Positions 8,576 to 17,529 of a DNA stretch of 64,000 bases are shown here, piece after piece. How positions within the stretch are numbered: the first letter of the stretch is position 1; every line of letters starts with the position of its first letter. The position numbers and the translations under genes are program-made. Under the pieces are notes generated by a model that worked only from the letters and a program-made list of their open reading frames with translations, ran no database searches and was not told where the DNA came from. The DNA is from Spirochaeta lutea (GTDB taxonomy: Bacteria; Spirochaetota; Spirochaetia; DSM-27196; Salinispiraceae), in NCBI RefSeq assembly GCF_000758165.1, contig NZ_JNUP01000023.1:1-64000 (forward strand), in the 5' to 3' direction.

Positions 8576-9319
8576 ATGACAAAGGATACTATACGGAAGT
8601 TGTCTGCGGATGACTTGCGAAAACTTGTTGAGCTATTAGACCTGGATATTGATGATGAACTACTGATTCTTGACTCGGATGAACTTAGGCTGCAAGTCGA
8701 AGAACTTATTTTCGAAGAACTGGAAGATACCCGGATAGAGAGGGAGCAAAACAGTACCCTACCGGTTCAGTACCAGGACAAACGATATTCCACCATTGAG
8801 GATATTTTCGGAACCGACCGGCCTATTGATTTCGGAAGTTTTGAGTTTCCGGAACAGTACAATGTAACCCGGATTGTTTGTATGCTCCGCGATCCCGCCT
8901 GGGTGTTTGCCTACTGGGATATCTCGCTTCATGATCGAAACGTCATGATGGAGGAGCCGAGTTTTCAAGAGGTGAAGCTTCTCATGGAAGAGGTACAGGG
9001 CGGTGAATCTGAGGAACGTGAAGCCATCATTGTTGAGATTCCAATCCAGTTGAATGATTCAAAATGGTACATCAATATTCCCCGAAGGGGTACGCACTAT
9101 CGGGTTTCCTTGGTGGCCGTTTTCTCTAATAAGAACGAGGTATTGGCAAAAAGCGGGGTTTTTACAGTGCCGTCGGGAAGTATATCGAGACAGCTCGATA
9201 TAATTGAATCGTTTGAAACAGAGGCGTTGCTTGCCCTTTCAGGGCTGGAGAACCTCGGAGTATCTACCTATGAGGGAATACCACAGCGTATTCTCCGTCA
9301 TATCAATGTGAACGATTAA
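8576..9319 (+). CDS. DUF4912 domain protein
   Basis: This 247-residue cytoplasmic protein has an acidic helical N-terminal part (residues 1-60, including a SAP/Rho-N-like helix pair with several LDxDD repeats) and a DUF4912 region. The region starts near residue 90 (YNVTRIVCMLRDPAWVFAYW) and ends with strands around residue 205. DUF4912 has no proven activity. It is followed 16 bases later by a GH57 alpha-glucan enzyme, so a role in glycogen metabolism or regulation is a reasonable guess from context only. Confidence 0.75.
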   Translation: MTKDTIRKLSADDLRKLVELLDLDIDDELLILDSDELRLQVEELIFEELEDTRIEREQNSTLPVQYQDKRYSTIEDIFGTDRPIDFGSFEFPEQYNVTRIVCMLRDPAWVFAYWDISLHDRNVMMEEPSFQEVKLLMEEVQGGESEEREAIIVEIPIQLNDSKWYINIPRRGTHYRVSLVAVFSNKNEVLAKSGVFTVPSGSISRQLDIIESFETEALLALSGLENLGVSTYEGIPQRILRHINVND

Positions 9320-9335
9320 AAAGGAACAATACGTC

Positions 9336-10973
9336 ATGCAGCAACCCAAGGGATATTTAAATTTTGTTCTCCATGCCCACCTGCCATTTATTCGTCATCC
9401 CGAGTATGAAACCTTCCTGGAAGAAACCTGGTTATTCGAAGCTATCTCTGAGACCTATCTTCCCCTGCTACGGATGTTTGACCGGTTGGATGCTGATGGG
9501 ATTCCAATAAATATTTCAATTTCTTTTTCGCCGACCCTGGTTAGCATGCTGGAAGATCCACTGCTCCAACAACGATACGTCACCTATGTGGAAAAACTCA
9601 TTCGTTTGGGAGAGAGCGAGGTTGTTAGAACCAAGGGGGATCCTGATTTTGCTCCCCTGGCGGAAATGTACTTGGATTTTTATAGTCGCAATCTGGAGGA
9701 TTTTACCCAGAAATTTGAGATGCATATCCTCCGTGGTTTTGAGTTCTACTTTAAGAAGGGTAGTATCGAGCTGCTTACGGCTCCGGGTACCTACCCGTTT
9801 CTGCCTTTTTATGAGCAGTACCCATCCAATGTCGCGGCACACGTTGAGGCTGCTATTGATACCCACCATCGCGCCTTTGGCAAGGTTCCTAAGGGTATGT
9901 GGTTGCCGGAGTGCGGCTACTATCCCGGGCTGGAGGAAATTTTGAAGGACTATGAGATTGAGCATTTTTATACCAGTGCTCATGGTCTGCTCTTTTCTCC
10001 CGACATCCCGGTATCCGGGGTGTACGCTCCCGTCCAGACCCCCAATGGACTTGCCGTATTTGGTCGTGATATATCCAGCGCTAATCTAGTCTGGTCATCA
10101 GAGCAGGGGTATCCGGGTGATCCGGTATACCGTGATTTTTATCGGGACATCGGACACGATCTTGATTTTGATTACATTAAGCCCTATTTGCACCTGGAAA
10201 AAATCCGGGTAAACACCGGGTACAAGTATTTTGCTGTAACCGGGAACACCCCCCAGAAACGAATCTATCGTCCTGAGCGGGCCCAGAAAAAGGTGCGGGA
10301 GCACGCGGAGAATTTCATCTACCATCATACCCAGCACATCAATAAGGTTAGTCCCCTCATGAACTCCACTCCAGTCATTACCTGTCCGTTTTCTGCTGAG
10401 CTTTTCGGGCACTGGTGGTTTGAGGGGCCGCAGTGGCTTGAAAAGGTCTTAAGAACTGTCCATCAAACCCATGAGTTGGAGTTTATCCTTCCAACCAAAT
10501 TTCTGGGAAACCAAGATCAGGAATTACAGACGGTTCAACCCATTTTTTCCTCCTGGGGAAACAAGGGCTACGCTGAGGTCTGGCTGGAAGGAAGTAACGA
10601 TTGGATCTATCGGCATATACACACTGCTATAGAACGCCTTCAGGAAGTGATCGAACGGTTCCCCGATGCTTCCGGTCTTAAGGAGAGGGCGTTGAATCAG
10701 GCCGCCCGTGAAATAATGATGGCTCAGAGCCTGGATTGGCCAGTGATCATGCGCTCTGGTACGGCGGAACGCTATGCTGTTAACCGGGTGAAGGAGCATA
10801 TCGCAAACTTTTATCGGATTTACGATGCCCTGGGGCAAGGGAATCTAGGCACCGAGTGGCTCACCCGGGTAGAGAAGAAGCATAATATTTTCCCCTCCCT
10901 TGACTACCGGGTGTTTGCTTCTCGTAGGCTTAAGAAACAGAGAAACCACGGGCATCCCTACGCTATCCGGTAG
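9336..10973 (+). CDS. GH57 alpha-glucan branching-type enzyme, motif-4 Asp replaced
   Basis: The 545-residue product matches GH57 1,4-alpha-glucan branching enzymes with the C-terminal DUF1957 helical part. Motif 1 is HAHLPFIRHPE at residues 13-23. The nucleophile motif is WLPECGYYPG with E192. Motif 4, normally PFDxELFGHWWFEG with the acid/base Asp, here reads PFSAELFGHWWFEG, so Ser353 replaces the aspartate. The rest of motif 4 is perfect and the frame is intact. Known branching enzymes of this family use the Glu/Asp pair, so activity may be lost or altered. It could be a glucan-binding or regulatory paralogue. It is the last gene before a terminator. Confidence 0.85.
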   Translation: MQQPKGYLNFVLHAHLPFIRHPEYETFLEETWLFEAISETYLPLLRMFDRLDADGIPINISISFSPTLVSMLEDPLLQQRYVTYVEKLIRLGESEVVRTKGDPDFAPLAEMYLDFYSRNLEDFTQKFEMHILRGFEFYFKKGSIELLTAPGTYPFLPFYEQYPSNVAAHVEAAIDTHHRAFGKVPKGMWLPECGYYPGLEEILKDYEIEHFYTSAHGLLFSPDIPVSGVYAPVQTPNGLAVFGRDISSANLVWSSEQGYPGDPVYRDFYRDIGHDLDFDYIKPYLHLEKIRVNTGYKYFAVTGNTPQKRIYRPERAQKKVREHAENFIYHHTQHINKVSPLMNSTPVITCPFSAELFGHWWFEGPQWLEKVLRTVHQTHELEFILPTKFLGNQDQELQTVQPIFSSWGNKGYAEVWLEGSNDWIYRHIHTAIERLQEVIERFPDASGLKERALNQAAREIMMAQSLDWPVIMRSGTAERYAVNRVKEHIANFYRIYDALGQGNLGTEWLTRVEKKHNIFPSLDYRVFASRRLKKQRNHGHPYAIR

Positions 10974-11030
10974 AGGGCTGAATCCGGGACAGGATTGTCC
11001 ATACCAAAAAGATGATGTTGTATTGTTTCA

Positions 11031-11064
11031 AACCGCTCCAGCAAGTAGCTGGGCGGTTTTTTTT
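11031..11064 (+). terminator. Rho-independent terminator after the GH57 gene
   Basis: A stem of AACCGCTC pairing with GGGCGGTT continues, after one bulged C, into AGC/GCT around a 5-base loop. It runs directly into eight T residues (11057-11064). It ends the DUF4912-GH57 transcript before the division cluster. Confidence 0.85.
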
Positions 11065-11136
11065 ACGACCGCTAAAACTATGTTGAGTGAAAATTTCTGA
11101 AGGCCTCAAAAAAGTGTATTTATTCTGTCTACAAGG

Positions 11137-11164
11137 TTGACAGAATTTAGGGATGCTTTAGTAT
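11137..11164 (+). promoter_or_regulatory. Promoter of the mraZ division cluster
   Basis: TTGACA (11137-11142) and TAGTAT (11159-11164) are 16 bases apart. The predicted start point near 11171 lies at the first of four MraZ boxes, so MraZ bound there would block initiation. The position between a terminator and mraZ fits the main promoter of the cluster. Confidence 0.6.
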
Positions 11165-11171
11165 TGGTTCA

Positions 11172-11206
11172 GTGGGAAAAGGTGGAAAAAAAAGGGAAAA
11201 AGTGGT
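11172..11206 (+). promoter_or_regulatory. MraZ-box array, four repeats at 10-bp spacing
   Basis: GTGGG (11172), GTGGA (11182), AAGGG (11192) and GTGGT (11202) recur exactly every 10 bp with A-rich spacers. MraZ in Escherichia coli binds GTGGG-type direct repeats with 10-bp period upstream of its own gene. The array lies over the predicted transcription start and ends 9 bases before the mraZ ATG, so it should mediate autorepression of the division cluster. Confidence 0.75.
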
Positions 11207-11214
11207 GAGATAGG

Positions 11215-11655
11215 ATGTTAACAGGGGAGTACCGGGTAAGCCTGGATGACAAAGGAAGATTAATAATCCCATCCCGCCTTCGGTCGGCTATCCCGGGAGA
11301 CAGTCTGGTGTTAACCAGGGGAGTTGACCGCTGCCTTTGGCTTTTTCCCATGGAAGATTGGAGAGCCCTTTCTTCCAGTTTGATGGAGGCTGCAAGCCCG
11401 TTTCAGAAAAAAGCGCGGCTTCTGCAGCGCCGGATTATTGCACCGGCTCAAGAGATGGATTTGGATAAACTTGGGCGGGTGAACATCCCCGGTACACTTC
11501 AGGAGGCTGCAGGTCTCCAGAAGGATTGTGTGATTCTTGGTATTGAAAAATACCTCGAAATATGGGATCTGGATGAATACCAGAGATACTATGCAGAGAC
11601 GGAGGAGGAATTCCAGGAAGCGGCTGAAGAACTGGGAGGGCTCGTCTCCTTCTAA
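11215..11655 (+). CDS. mraZ: Division-cluster transcriptional regulator MraZ
   Basis: MraZ is the AbrB-like DNA-binding protein that controls the division and cell-wall cluster. The 146-residue product has two swapped-hairpin repeats. The first starts MLTGEYRVSLDDKGRLIIP (residues 1-19); the second is QEMDLDKLGRVNIP near residue 80. Length is typical. It is the first gene of the cluster, with its presumed operator directly upstream, and is followed 25 bases later by rsmH, the usual partner. Confidence 0.95.
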   Translation: MLTGEYRVSLDDKGRLIIPSRLRSAIPGDSLVLTRGVDRCLWLFPMEDWRALSSSLMEAASPFQKKARLLQRRIIAPAQEMDLDKLGRVNIPGTLQEAAGLQKDCVILGIEKYLEIWDLDEYQRYYAETEEEFQEAAEELGGLVSF

Positions 11656-11680
11656 AAGTCAATACACGTAAGGAAGAAGA

Positions 11681-12634
11681 ATGGATATTGTGCATAAGCC
11701 GGTTATGGTTGAAGAAGTGGTGGATTATCTAAAGCCTGAACCGAATGCCGATTCCTTACTGGTGGATTGTACCCTTGGCGAAGGCGGGCATTCAGAACGT
11801 TTCCTTTCAGATTTTCCTCAACTTCGTGTAATCGGCATCGATCGCGATCCGGATATTCAGCAAAAGGCTCGAATCCGGTTGGCGTCATTCGAAGACCGGA
11901 TGCAGTACTTCCTCGGCTGGTATGATGAGTATTTTAACCTAAATCCCATGGGTGAACGCCCCGACCGGATTCTGTTTGATCTTGGCATCTCTGTGTTTCA
12001 TTATGCCCAGAGCGGCCGGGGGTTCTCCTTTTCGAGTGATGAGCCCCTGGACATGCGCTTAGACAATACGGAAGGGGAGTCAGCTGGAGATGTGGTCAAT
12101 CGCAGATCCGAGGGAGAGATTGCTGATATATTCTTCCGTTACGGTGAGGAACGCTACTCTCGAAGGATCGCGGCAAGGATTGTAGCGGAGCGAAAGAACT
12201 CGCCCTTCCTTACTGCAAAACAGTTGGCAGATGCGATCTGGCATGCGGTACCTAATCAGTACCGACATGGGCGCATACACCCGGCTACCCGCTGTTTTCA
12301 AGCCCTGCGCATCATGGTAAACCATGAGTTGGATCGGGTGGAGAGGGCTGTTCAGGCCTCATTTCGGGTTTTAAAGCCCGGGGGAAGGTTGGGTGTTATC
12401 AGTTTCCATTCGTTGGAGGATAGGATTGTGAAAAAAGCCTTTCGTGAGTACAGCCGAAACTGTAGTTGTCCTCCAGAACAGCCGATCTGTAACTGTGGGG
12501 GTAGGGCATTGGGCTCGATTCTCACCAAAAAGCCCCTTGTGGCTACAGAGCTGGAATGCCGGAATAACCCGCCATCTCGGAGTGCAAAATTTCGGGTTAT
12601 CCAAAAACTGAGGGATACAAGGATGGATCAATGA
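11681..12634 (+). CDS. rsmH: 16S rRNA (cytosine1402-N4)-methyltransferase RsmH
   Basis: RsmH (MraW) adds the N4-methyl group to C1402 in the decoding centre of 16S rRNA. The 317-residue protein begins with the family signature KPVMVEEVVDYL, has the SAM-binding motif VDCTLGEGGHS near residue 28, a conserved FDLGIS, and the late block GRLGVISFHSLEDRIVK near residue 238. The last four bases overlap the ftsL start (ATGA). Confidence 0.96.
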   Translation: MDIVHKPVMVEEVVDYLKPEPNADSLLVDCTLGEGGHSERFLSDFPQLRVIGIDRDPDIQQKARIRLASFEDRMQYFLGWYDEYFNLNPMGERPDRILFDLGISVFHYAQSGRGFSFSSDEPLDMRLDNTEGESAGDVVNRRSEGEIADIFFRYGEERYSRRIAARIVAERKNSPFLTAKQLADAIWHAVPNQYRHGRIHPATRCFQALRIMVNHELDRVERAVQASFRVLKPGGRLGVISFHSLEDRIVKKAFREYSRNCSCPPEQPICNCGGRALGSILTKKPLVATELECRNNPPSRSAKFRVIQKLRDTRMDQ

Positions 12635-12942
12635 AGAAGGTTTCTGCCTGGGTGGCTGCATTGCTGATACCTGCAGGATTTTTGTTCCATGTTTTTTTAA
12701 GCGTAAATCATTTTGCCCTGGATCAAAAAATCTCACGGGCGGAATTCATCCAGAATAGGCTGGTAGAACGGAATAAACGCAGATTGACCGAGGAGTCGGT
12801 GCTTCTATCACCCCAGCGGGTAAGGGATTATGCCCTGGAAGAGCTAGGCTGGGATCGGCCGGATCAGGATAATACTGTGCATTTCTGGGTTGGATCTGAT
12901 ACCGGGAGTACTACCTCTACAGGGGAGGCTGAGAATGACTGA
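12631..12942 (+). CDS. ftsL: Cell division protein FtsL-like
   Basis: This small bitopic membrane protein of 103 residues has a cytoplasmic stub, one membrane helix at about residues 8-25, a short coiled coil at 33-60, and an SPQRVRDYALEELGW segment that matches the FtsL/DivIC pattern in which the end of the coil is followed by a conserved Y-A-x-x-x-L-G. It would form the FtsQLB-type complex with the ftsQ product encoded downstream. Sequence similarity in this family is weak, so the name rests on topology and on its place between rsmH and murF. It overlaps rsmH by four bases and murF by eight. Confidence 0.8.
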   Translation: MKKVSAWVAALLIPAGFLFHVFLSVNHFALDQKISRAEFIQNRLVERNKRRLTEESVLLSPQRVRDYALEELGWDRPDQDNTVHFWVGSDTGSTTSTGEAEND

Positions 12943-14398
12943 GAAGCCCAGCGGTGCTGCCGTTCTGTTCACCTTTCCTGAATTAACCGCCCATTTGGGA
13001 GGCTTTCTCTGTTCCTCAAGACGATGGGCAATTACGGGAGAAGACCCCCACAGCGAGAAGATTGGAATTACCGGGTTTAGCATAGACTCCCGAAGTATCC
13101 ATCCCGGAGATCTCTTCATACCCCTGGTTGGATCCCGGACGGATGGACATGCGTACCTTGAGGCGGCAGCGACGGCAGGGTGCCGAGCCGCCCTGGTGAG
13201 CCGAGACTTTTACAGAAATAATACCAATGTGATTCGTTCCTTGCTGGAGCAGTTCCCCATGGTAGTGTATTTGGTTCGTGATGTTTTGGGTGGATTGCAT
13301 ACTCTGGCGAGACATCTCCTTAATCAAAAAAAGCTGTTCCGGATTGGAATTACCGGTAGCAACGGTAAGACGACTGCTAAGGAGCTTTTAGCCTCCGTTC
13401 TGGCTCAGCATGCGCCAACCTTCATGACCCCTGGAAACTATAATTCAGTCATCGGTTTGCCCCTGGCTATTCCAGATATTACGGATGAGCATGAATACGG
13501 GGTGTTTGAGATGGCTATGAGCGAAAAGGGAGAGATGCAGCGTTTATCCGATCTGGTTTTTCCCGATGCTGCCCTCATCACATCCATAGGTACCGCCCAT
13601 ATCGGGAATATCGGATCGCAAATGGGCATAGCCAAGGAGAAGTTTGAGATTTTTCGGAATTGCGGACCCGATACCATCGCTGTGCTGCCTGAGAATGATG
13701 AGTACACCCAGCGCCTGAAACACAAGGTCCGGGGGAAGGTGTTTACCTTCGGTCCCGGTACTACCCCAGGATATCAGGGCTATGTTGATCAAGGTGTGGA
13801 CGGTCAGATTATACGGTGGAAATCTAGAGATATTCATCTGTCCGTACCGGGTATTCATAATCTATACAATGCCCTGGGTGTCATTACCCTAGCACAGGTT
13901 ATGGGAATCCCTGATGATCATATTGTGGAAGGGCTTGAACAGTATAGACCCGTGTTCGGCAGGAATCAGGTTGTACGGGGGCCGGCAACGATCCTTGTGG
14001 ATTGCTACAATGCGAATCCGGATTCCATGCGGGCGAGTCTGGAATCGTTTAAATCCCTTTGGACAAAAGGGCAGAAGGTTGCAGTTCTCGGAGATATGAA
14101 GGAGCTTGGCCGGTTTTCCCGGGAAGCACACCGCGATCTGGCTCATCAGGTCCTGGAGAGCGGGGTGTCCAGCATCATTTTATACGGTCCTGAAATCCGG
14201 GTTACCTATGAAATGCTTCAGCAACAGAGAGGTTTGTTGAGGCAGGTTCTGTGGACGGAGGATCGGGACGAATTGGTTCGCTTGGTACAGGATACTGTGA
14301 ATGCCGGTGATCTGGTATTGCTGAAGGCTTCCCGGTCCATGGCCCTGGAGCATCTGGCAGAGGTAATTACAAATTCCTTGGAGGTCGGTAATGTTTAA
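12935..14398 (+). CDS. murF: UDP-MurNAc-tripeptide--D-Ala-D-Ala ligase MurF
   Basis: MurF adds D-Ala-D-Ala to the UDP-MurNAc tripeptide, the last cytoplasmic step before MraY. The 488-residue protein has an N-terminal FSIDSRSIHPGDLF uridine-binding block, the ATP loop GITGSNGKTTAKE near residue 138, the NYNSVIGLPL segment, and the C-terminal ligase domain with DCYNANPDSM. I chose ATG 12935, which has GGGAGG at 12922-12927; a frame opening at 12890 would overlap ftsL deeply. It overlaps ftsL and mraY by eight bases each. Confidence 0.93.
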   Translation: MTEKPSGAAVLFTFPELTAHLGGFLCSSRRWAITGEDPHSEKIGITGFSIDSRSIHPGDLFIPLVGSRTDGHAYLEAAATAGCRAALVSRDFYRNNTNVIRSLLEQFPMVVYLVRDVLGGLHTLARHLLNQKKLFRIGITGSNGKTTAKELLASVLAQHAPTFMTPGNYNSVIGLPLAIPDITDEHEYGVFEMAMSEKGEMQRLSDLVFPDAALITSIGTAHIGNIGSQMGIAKEKFEIFRNCGPDTIAVLPENDEYTQRLKHKVRGKVFTFGPGTTPGYQGYVDQGVDGQIIRWKSRDIHLSVPGIHNLYNALGVITLAQVMGIPDDHIVEGLEQYRPVFGRNQVVRGPATILVDCYNANPDSMRASLESFKSLWTKGQKVAVLGDMKELGRFSREAHRDLAHQVLESGVSSIILYGPEIRVTYEMLQQQRGLLRQVLWTEDRDELVRLVQDTVNAGDLVLLKASRSMALEHLAEVITNSLEVGNV

Positions 14399-15470
14399 GG
14401 TGCTACTCTACCCCTTGGTAGAGTATTTTACTCCCTTTAATGTGTTTCAATATATCACCTTCCGCGCTGCATATGCCGCCGTTACCAGCCTATTGTTGAC
14501 CCTGCTTCTCGGTCCGCGGGTTATACGGATGTTGGAGCGTTGGAAGATCGGTGAGGGGATCCGCAGCGATGGACCCCAGTCCCACCAGAAAAAAACCGGG
14601 ACGCCGACCATGGGTGGGTTACTGCTGGTGTTCTCCACGGCATTTTCCGTTTTCCTCTGGATGGATATAAGCAATCTGTACACCTGGATTTCCTTGGTGG
14701 CTATACTCGGCTTCGGCGCGGTGGGTTTTGCGGATGATTACATTAAGGTATTTCTTAATAACAAGCAGGGGCTTCCTTCCCGGGTGAAGATGCTGGGGCT
14801 TCTGGTGGTGAGTACCGTCATCATGGTGATGCTCTACCATTCTCCGGTGGAATACACTACAAAGCTTTTTATTCCCATGGTAAAGGGAGCGGTGCTTGAC
14901 CTCGGGGTCTTCTTTATTCCTTTCGGGATTTTTATCTTGGTGGCTACTTCGAATGCGGTAAATCTGACGGATGGCTTGGATGGGCTTGCTACGGGGTTAA
15001 CCATTATGGTGGGTCTTACCTTTGCTGCCCTGGCCTACCTGACCGGTCGTGTTGATTTTTCTGAGTACCTCCAGATTCCCTATCTGCGGGGTGCTGGTGA
15101 GATTTCCATTCTCAGTTTTGCGCTGGTTGGGGCCTGTGTCGGGTTTTTATGGTTCAATTCTAATCCCGCAGAGGTATTCATGGGTGACACTGGTTCGCTC
15201 ATGCTTGGCGGCGTTGTGGGGGCCATAAGTCTCATGATTAAAAAGGAGCTCCTCCTGGTGATTGTTGGGGGCGTTTTTGTTATTGAGGTTCTCTCAGTGA
15301 TCATCCAGGTTGTGAGCTTCAAGATACGGAAAAAGAGGGTCTTTTTAATGGCGCCCTTACACCATCATTTTGAACTAAAAGGCTGGGCAGAGAACAAGGT
15401 TGTGCTACGGTTTTGGATTCTCGGAGGACTATTCGCCATTCTGAGTTTATCAACCTTGAAAATTCGATAG
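14391..15470 (+). CDS. mraY: Phospho-MurNAc-pentapeptide transferase MraY
   Basis: MraY is the inner-membrane enzyme that makes lipid I by moving phospho-MurNAc-pentapeptide to undecaprenyl phosphate. The 359-residue polytopic product has all hallmark loops: the Asp pair in FADDYIKV, NLTDGLDGLA near residue 188, FMGDTGSL near residue 263 and the PLHHHFEL motif near the end. Length is typical. It follows murF with overlap and precedes ftsW by 15 bases. Confidence 0.96.
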   Translation: MFKVLLYPLVEYFTPFNVFQYITFRAAYAAVTSLLLTLLLGPRVIRMLERWKIGEGIRSDGPQSHQKKTGTPTMGGLLLVFSTAFSVFLWMDISNLYTWISLVAILGFGAVGFADDYIKVFLNNKQGLPSRVKMLGLLVVSTVIMVMLYHSPVEYTTKLFIPMVKGAVLDLGVFFIPFGIFILVATSNAVNLTDGLDGLATGLTIMVGLTFAALAYLTGRVDFSEYLQIPYLRGAGEISILSFALVGACVGFLWFNSNPAEVFMGDTGSLMLGGVVGAISLMIKKELLLVIVGGVFVIEVLSVIIQVVSFKIRKKRVFLMAPLHHHFELKGWAENKVVLRFWILGGLFAILSLSTLKIR

Positions 15471-15485
15471 GAGAAACAGCACAGT

Positions 15486-16628
15486 ATGGGTCAACGGTTC
15501 CGTTTGGAAAAATTAGATAAAAAACCCCACAACCTGCTCTTGGTTATTTCAACGGTTGCCATTTTGGGTACCGGCCTTGCCATGCTGCTGTCTTCGTCCT
15601 TTTATCGTGGAATGATTCTATTTCAAGATCCCTTCCGATTTTTTAAGAATCAAGTTGTCTTCGCCGGGGTAGGTTTAGGTCTGGCGTATGGGATAAGCAG
15701 AATTCCGGTGGACTTTATTAGAAAAAGTGTTCCGTTTTTACTGGTAGGGTCTTATCTCAGCCTGTTATTGGTTTTTGTACCCGGTATTGGGCTTACCCTC
15801 ATGGGGGCTACCCGCTGGCTGAACCTTGGATTTACTAGTATACAACCTTCAGAATTTGTAAAGATTACCATGGTACTGTATCTGGCGTTTATCCTGTCCA
15901 AAAAGCAGGACCAGCTCAACGATCTAGGAAATACCTTGCTGCCTCCGTTTTTAGCCGCTGCCGGGTTTGTATTTTTAGTGGTGATTCAAAATGATTTTTC
16001 TTCGGCCATATTTATGGCGGTAATGGCAATGCTGATGTTCTTCATTGCCGGGGTGCGTATGATGTACTTTACAGCCCTGGTGACCATTACCCTTCCCCTA
16101 GGGTTGCTAGCTTTACTGACCGAGGAATACCGGGTACAGCGGATAATAACCTTCATTGCTCCCCACCGCGACCCCACTGGGGCCGGGTTTCAGGTATTAT
16201 CATCCCAACAAGCGTTAGCGAGTGGTGGATTTTGGGGCCGTGGAATCGGACAAGGCGTCCGAAAACTTGGGAATCTTCCTGAGGCGTATTCAGATTTTGT
16301 ATTCGCAGTAGTAGGGGAGGAGGCCGGCTTCATTGGTGTACTTGGAGTGGTGGTGCTCTTCGCAGTGTTTGCCGTGGCTGGGTATAGAATTGCCATGTCC
16401 CGGGGGGTATCGTTCACGGGCTTTGCAGCCTTCGGTTTAACCAGTCTAATCCTCTTTCAAAGTCTCACCAACTTTGCGGTAGTGGTCGGATTAATCCCTG
16501 CTACGGGCATTCCATTGCCCTTCTTTTCCTCCGGAGGCTCATCTCTGCTCTCGACCCTGATCATTGTGGGGTTATTAGGAGCCTTCTCGCGTCAAGGAGA
16601 TTCTACATTGGAGGCTGAAAATGGCTGA
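15486..16628 (+). CDS. ftsW: SEDS peptidoglycan polymerase FtsW
   Basis: FtsW is the SEDS-family glycosyltransferase that polymerises septal lipid II with its partner class B PBP. The 380-residue protein shows about ten membrane helices, a GATRWLNLG loop followed by QPSEFVKI near residue 120, and the late NFAVVVGLIPATGIPLPF block with a FSSGGSSLL signature, as expected. No ftsI is next to it; a class B PBP is encoded at the far end of the window. It overlaps ftsQ by eight bases. Confidence 0.93.
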   Translation: MGQRFRLEKLDKKPHNLLLVISTVAILGTGLAMLLSSSFYRGMILFQDPFRFFKNQVVFAGVGLGLAYGISRIPVDFIRKSVPFLLVGSYLSLLLVFVPGIGLTLMGATRWLNLGFTSIQPSEFVKITMVLYLAFILSKKQDQLNDLGNTLLPPFLAAAGFVFLVVIQNDFSSAIFMAVMAMLMFFIAGVRMMYFTALVTITLPLGLLALLTEEYRVQRIITFIAPHRDPTGAGFQVLSSQQALASGGFWGRGIGQGVRKLGNLPEAYSDFVFAVVGEEAGFIGVLGVVVLFAVFAVAGYRIAMSRGVSFTGFAAFGLTSLILFQSLTNFAVVVGLIPATGIPLPFFSSGGSSLLSTLIIVGLLGAFSRQGDSTLEAENG

Positions 16629-17529
16629 TTCATACCCCCAACGGTTAGTCTCCGATTTTCAACAGGACTTTGGTGCGGGTTTGTACCTTGTTTCAGGATC
16701 AGGAGAAACCACCAGCGATTCTGCGTCCATGAAGGATCGTTCATTACGATCGCGTAATGATGGGGCTCTGAAAAAACGGAATATTATCCGCTGGGTTTCT
16801 GCATTAATGATTGTAGTCTCTGTGGCGCTGGCCGGGGTTCTCTTGTACATGACCGTTATTGCTCCTCGAATTCAAGTCTCCCGGGTGGAAATAACGGGGT
16901 TGTATGGAGTAACCCAGGACGAGGTGATGGCTGCTACCGAGATTCGCTCCGGAATGCTCATTACCGATATTAATACCTCGGAGATCGTCAACCGGGTAGA
17001 GGCCTTGCCCCGGGTATTAAACGCCAGAGTAGAGAAACGGTTCCCGGATACCCTGTCTATCGAGATAGAGGTCCGTCGTCCCTTAGGTATGGTATTCCAC
17101 CAGGGTGCCATCCAGGGAATTGATACTTCTGGGGTTATTTTCCCAATAGAACAGGCGGAACAGGCCGAACTGCCCATTCTAACGGGATTCCAGATTGGTA
17201 AATCGGGGAAGGGGCCTCAGGGATTGGATCCGCGGTATCTGCCCTTTATTGCTGATTTGGAGAAACTTCGTTTGGAAGATCCGGCTCTCTTTCGAATGTT
17301 TTCCGAGTTCGAGTTTCAAAACATTGCACCCGGTGGCTACCAGGTATTGATCTATCCCTCACACACCCAGATTCGTGTGCTTGTCGGTGATCGTTTTCCC
17401 CGGGAGCGTGCTGTGTACGTTCTTCGTATGATTCAGATGGTAGATGATCCCGGTTATCCCGAACCCGTGGGTGAGATTGATTTCCGGACTGACGATATGG
17501 TATACACCCGGATAGGGGGACAGTCATGA
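16621..17529 (+). CDS. ftsQ: Cell division protein FtsQ (POTRA)
   Basis: FtsQ/DivIB is a bitopic division protein that docks FtsL and FtsB at the septum. The 302-residue product has an unusually long cytoplasmic N-terminus of about 57 residues, a membrane helix at about 60-80, a POTRA domain starting with the IQVSRVEITG strand near residue 82, and the FtsQ beta domain to the end. The call rests on this topology and on its position between ftsW and ftsA, overlapping each by 8 and 4 bases. Confidence 0.9.
   Translation: MADSYPQRLVSDFQQDFGAGLYLVSGSGETTSDSASMKDRSLRSRNDGALKKRNIIRWVSALMIVVSVALAGVLLYMTVIAPRIQVSRVEITGLYGVTQDEVMAATEIRSGMLITDINTSEIVNRVEALPRVLNARVEKRFPDTLSIEIEVRRPLGMVFHQGAIQGIDTSGVIFPIEQAEQAELPILTGFQIGKSGKGPQGLDPRYLPFIADLEKLRLEDPALFRMFSEFEFQNIAPGGYQVLIYPSHTQIRVLVGDRFPRERAVYVLRMIQMVDDPGYPEPVGEIDFRTDDMVYTRIGGQS

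Noticed and set aside
12890-12937. Earlier start for murF (and similar long starts for hslU, fliP, ftsZ and the ABC ATPase)
   Set aside because: The earlier codons lie inside the preceding gene or promoter and lack a ribosome site, while the chosen starts have one at proper spacing or are coupled to the previous stop.
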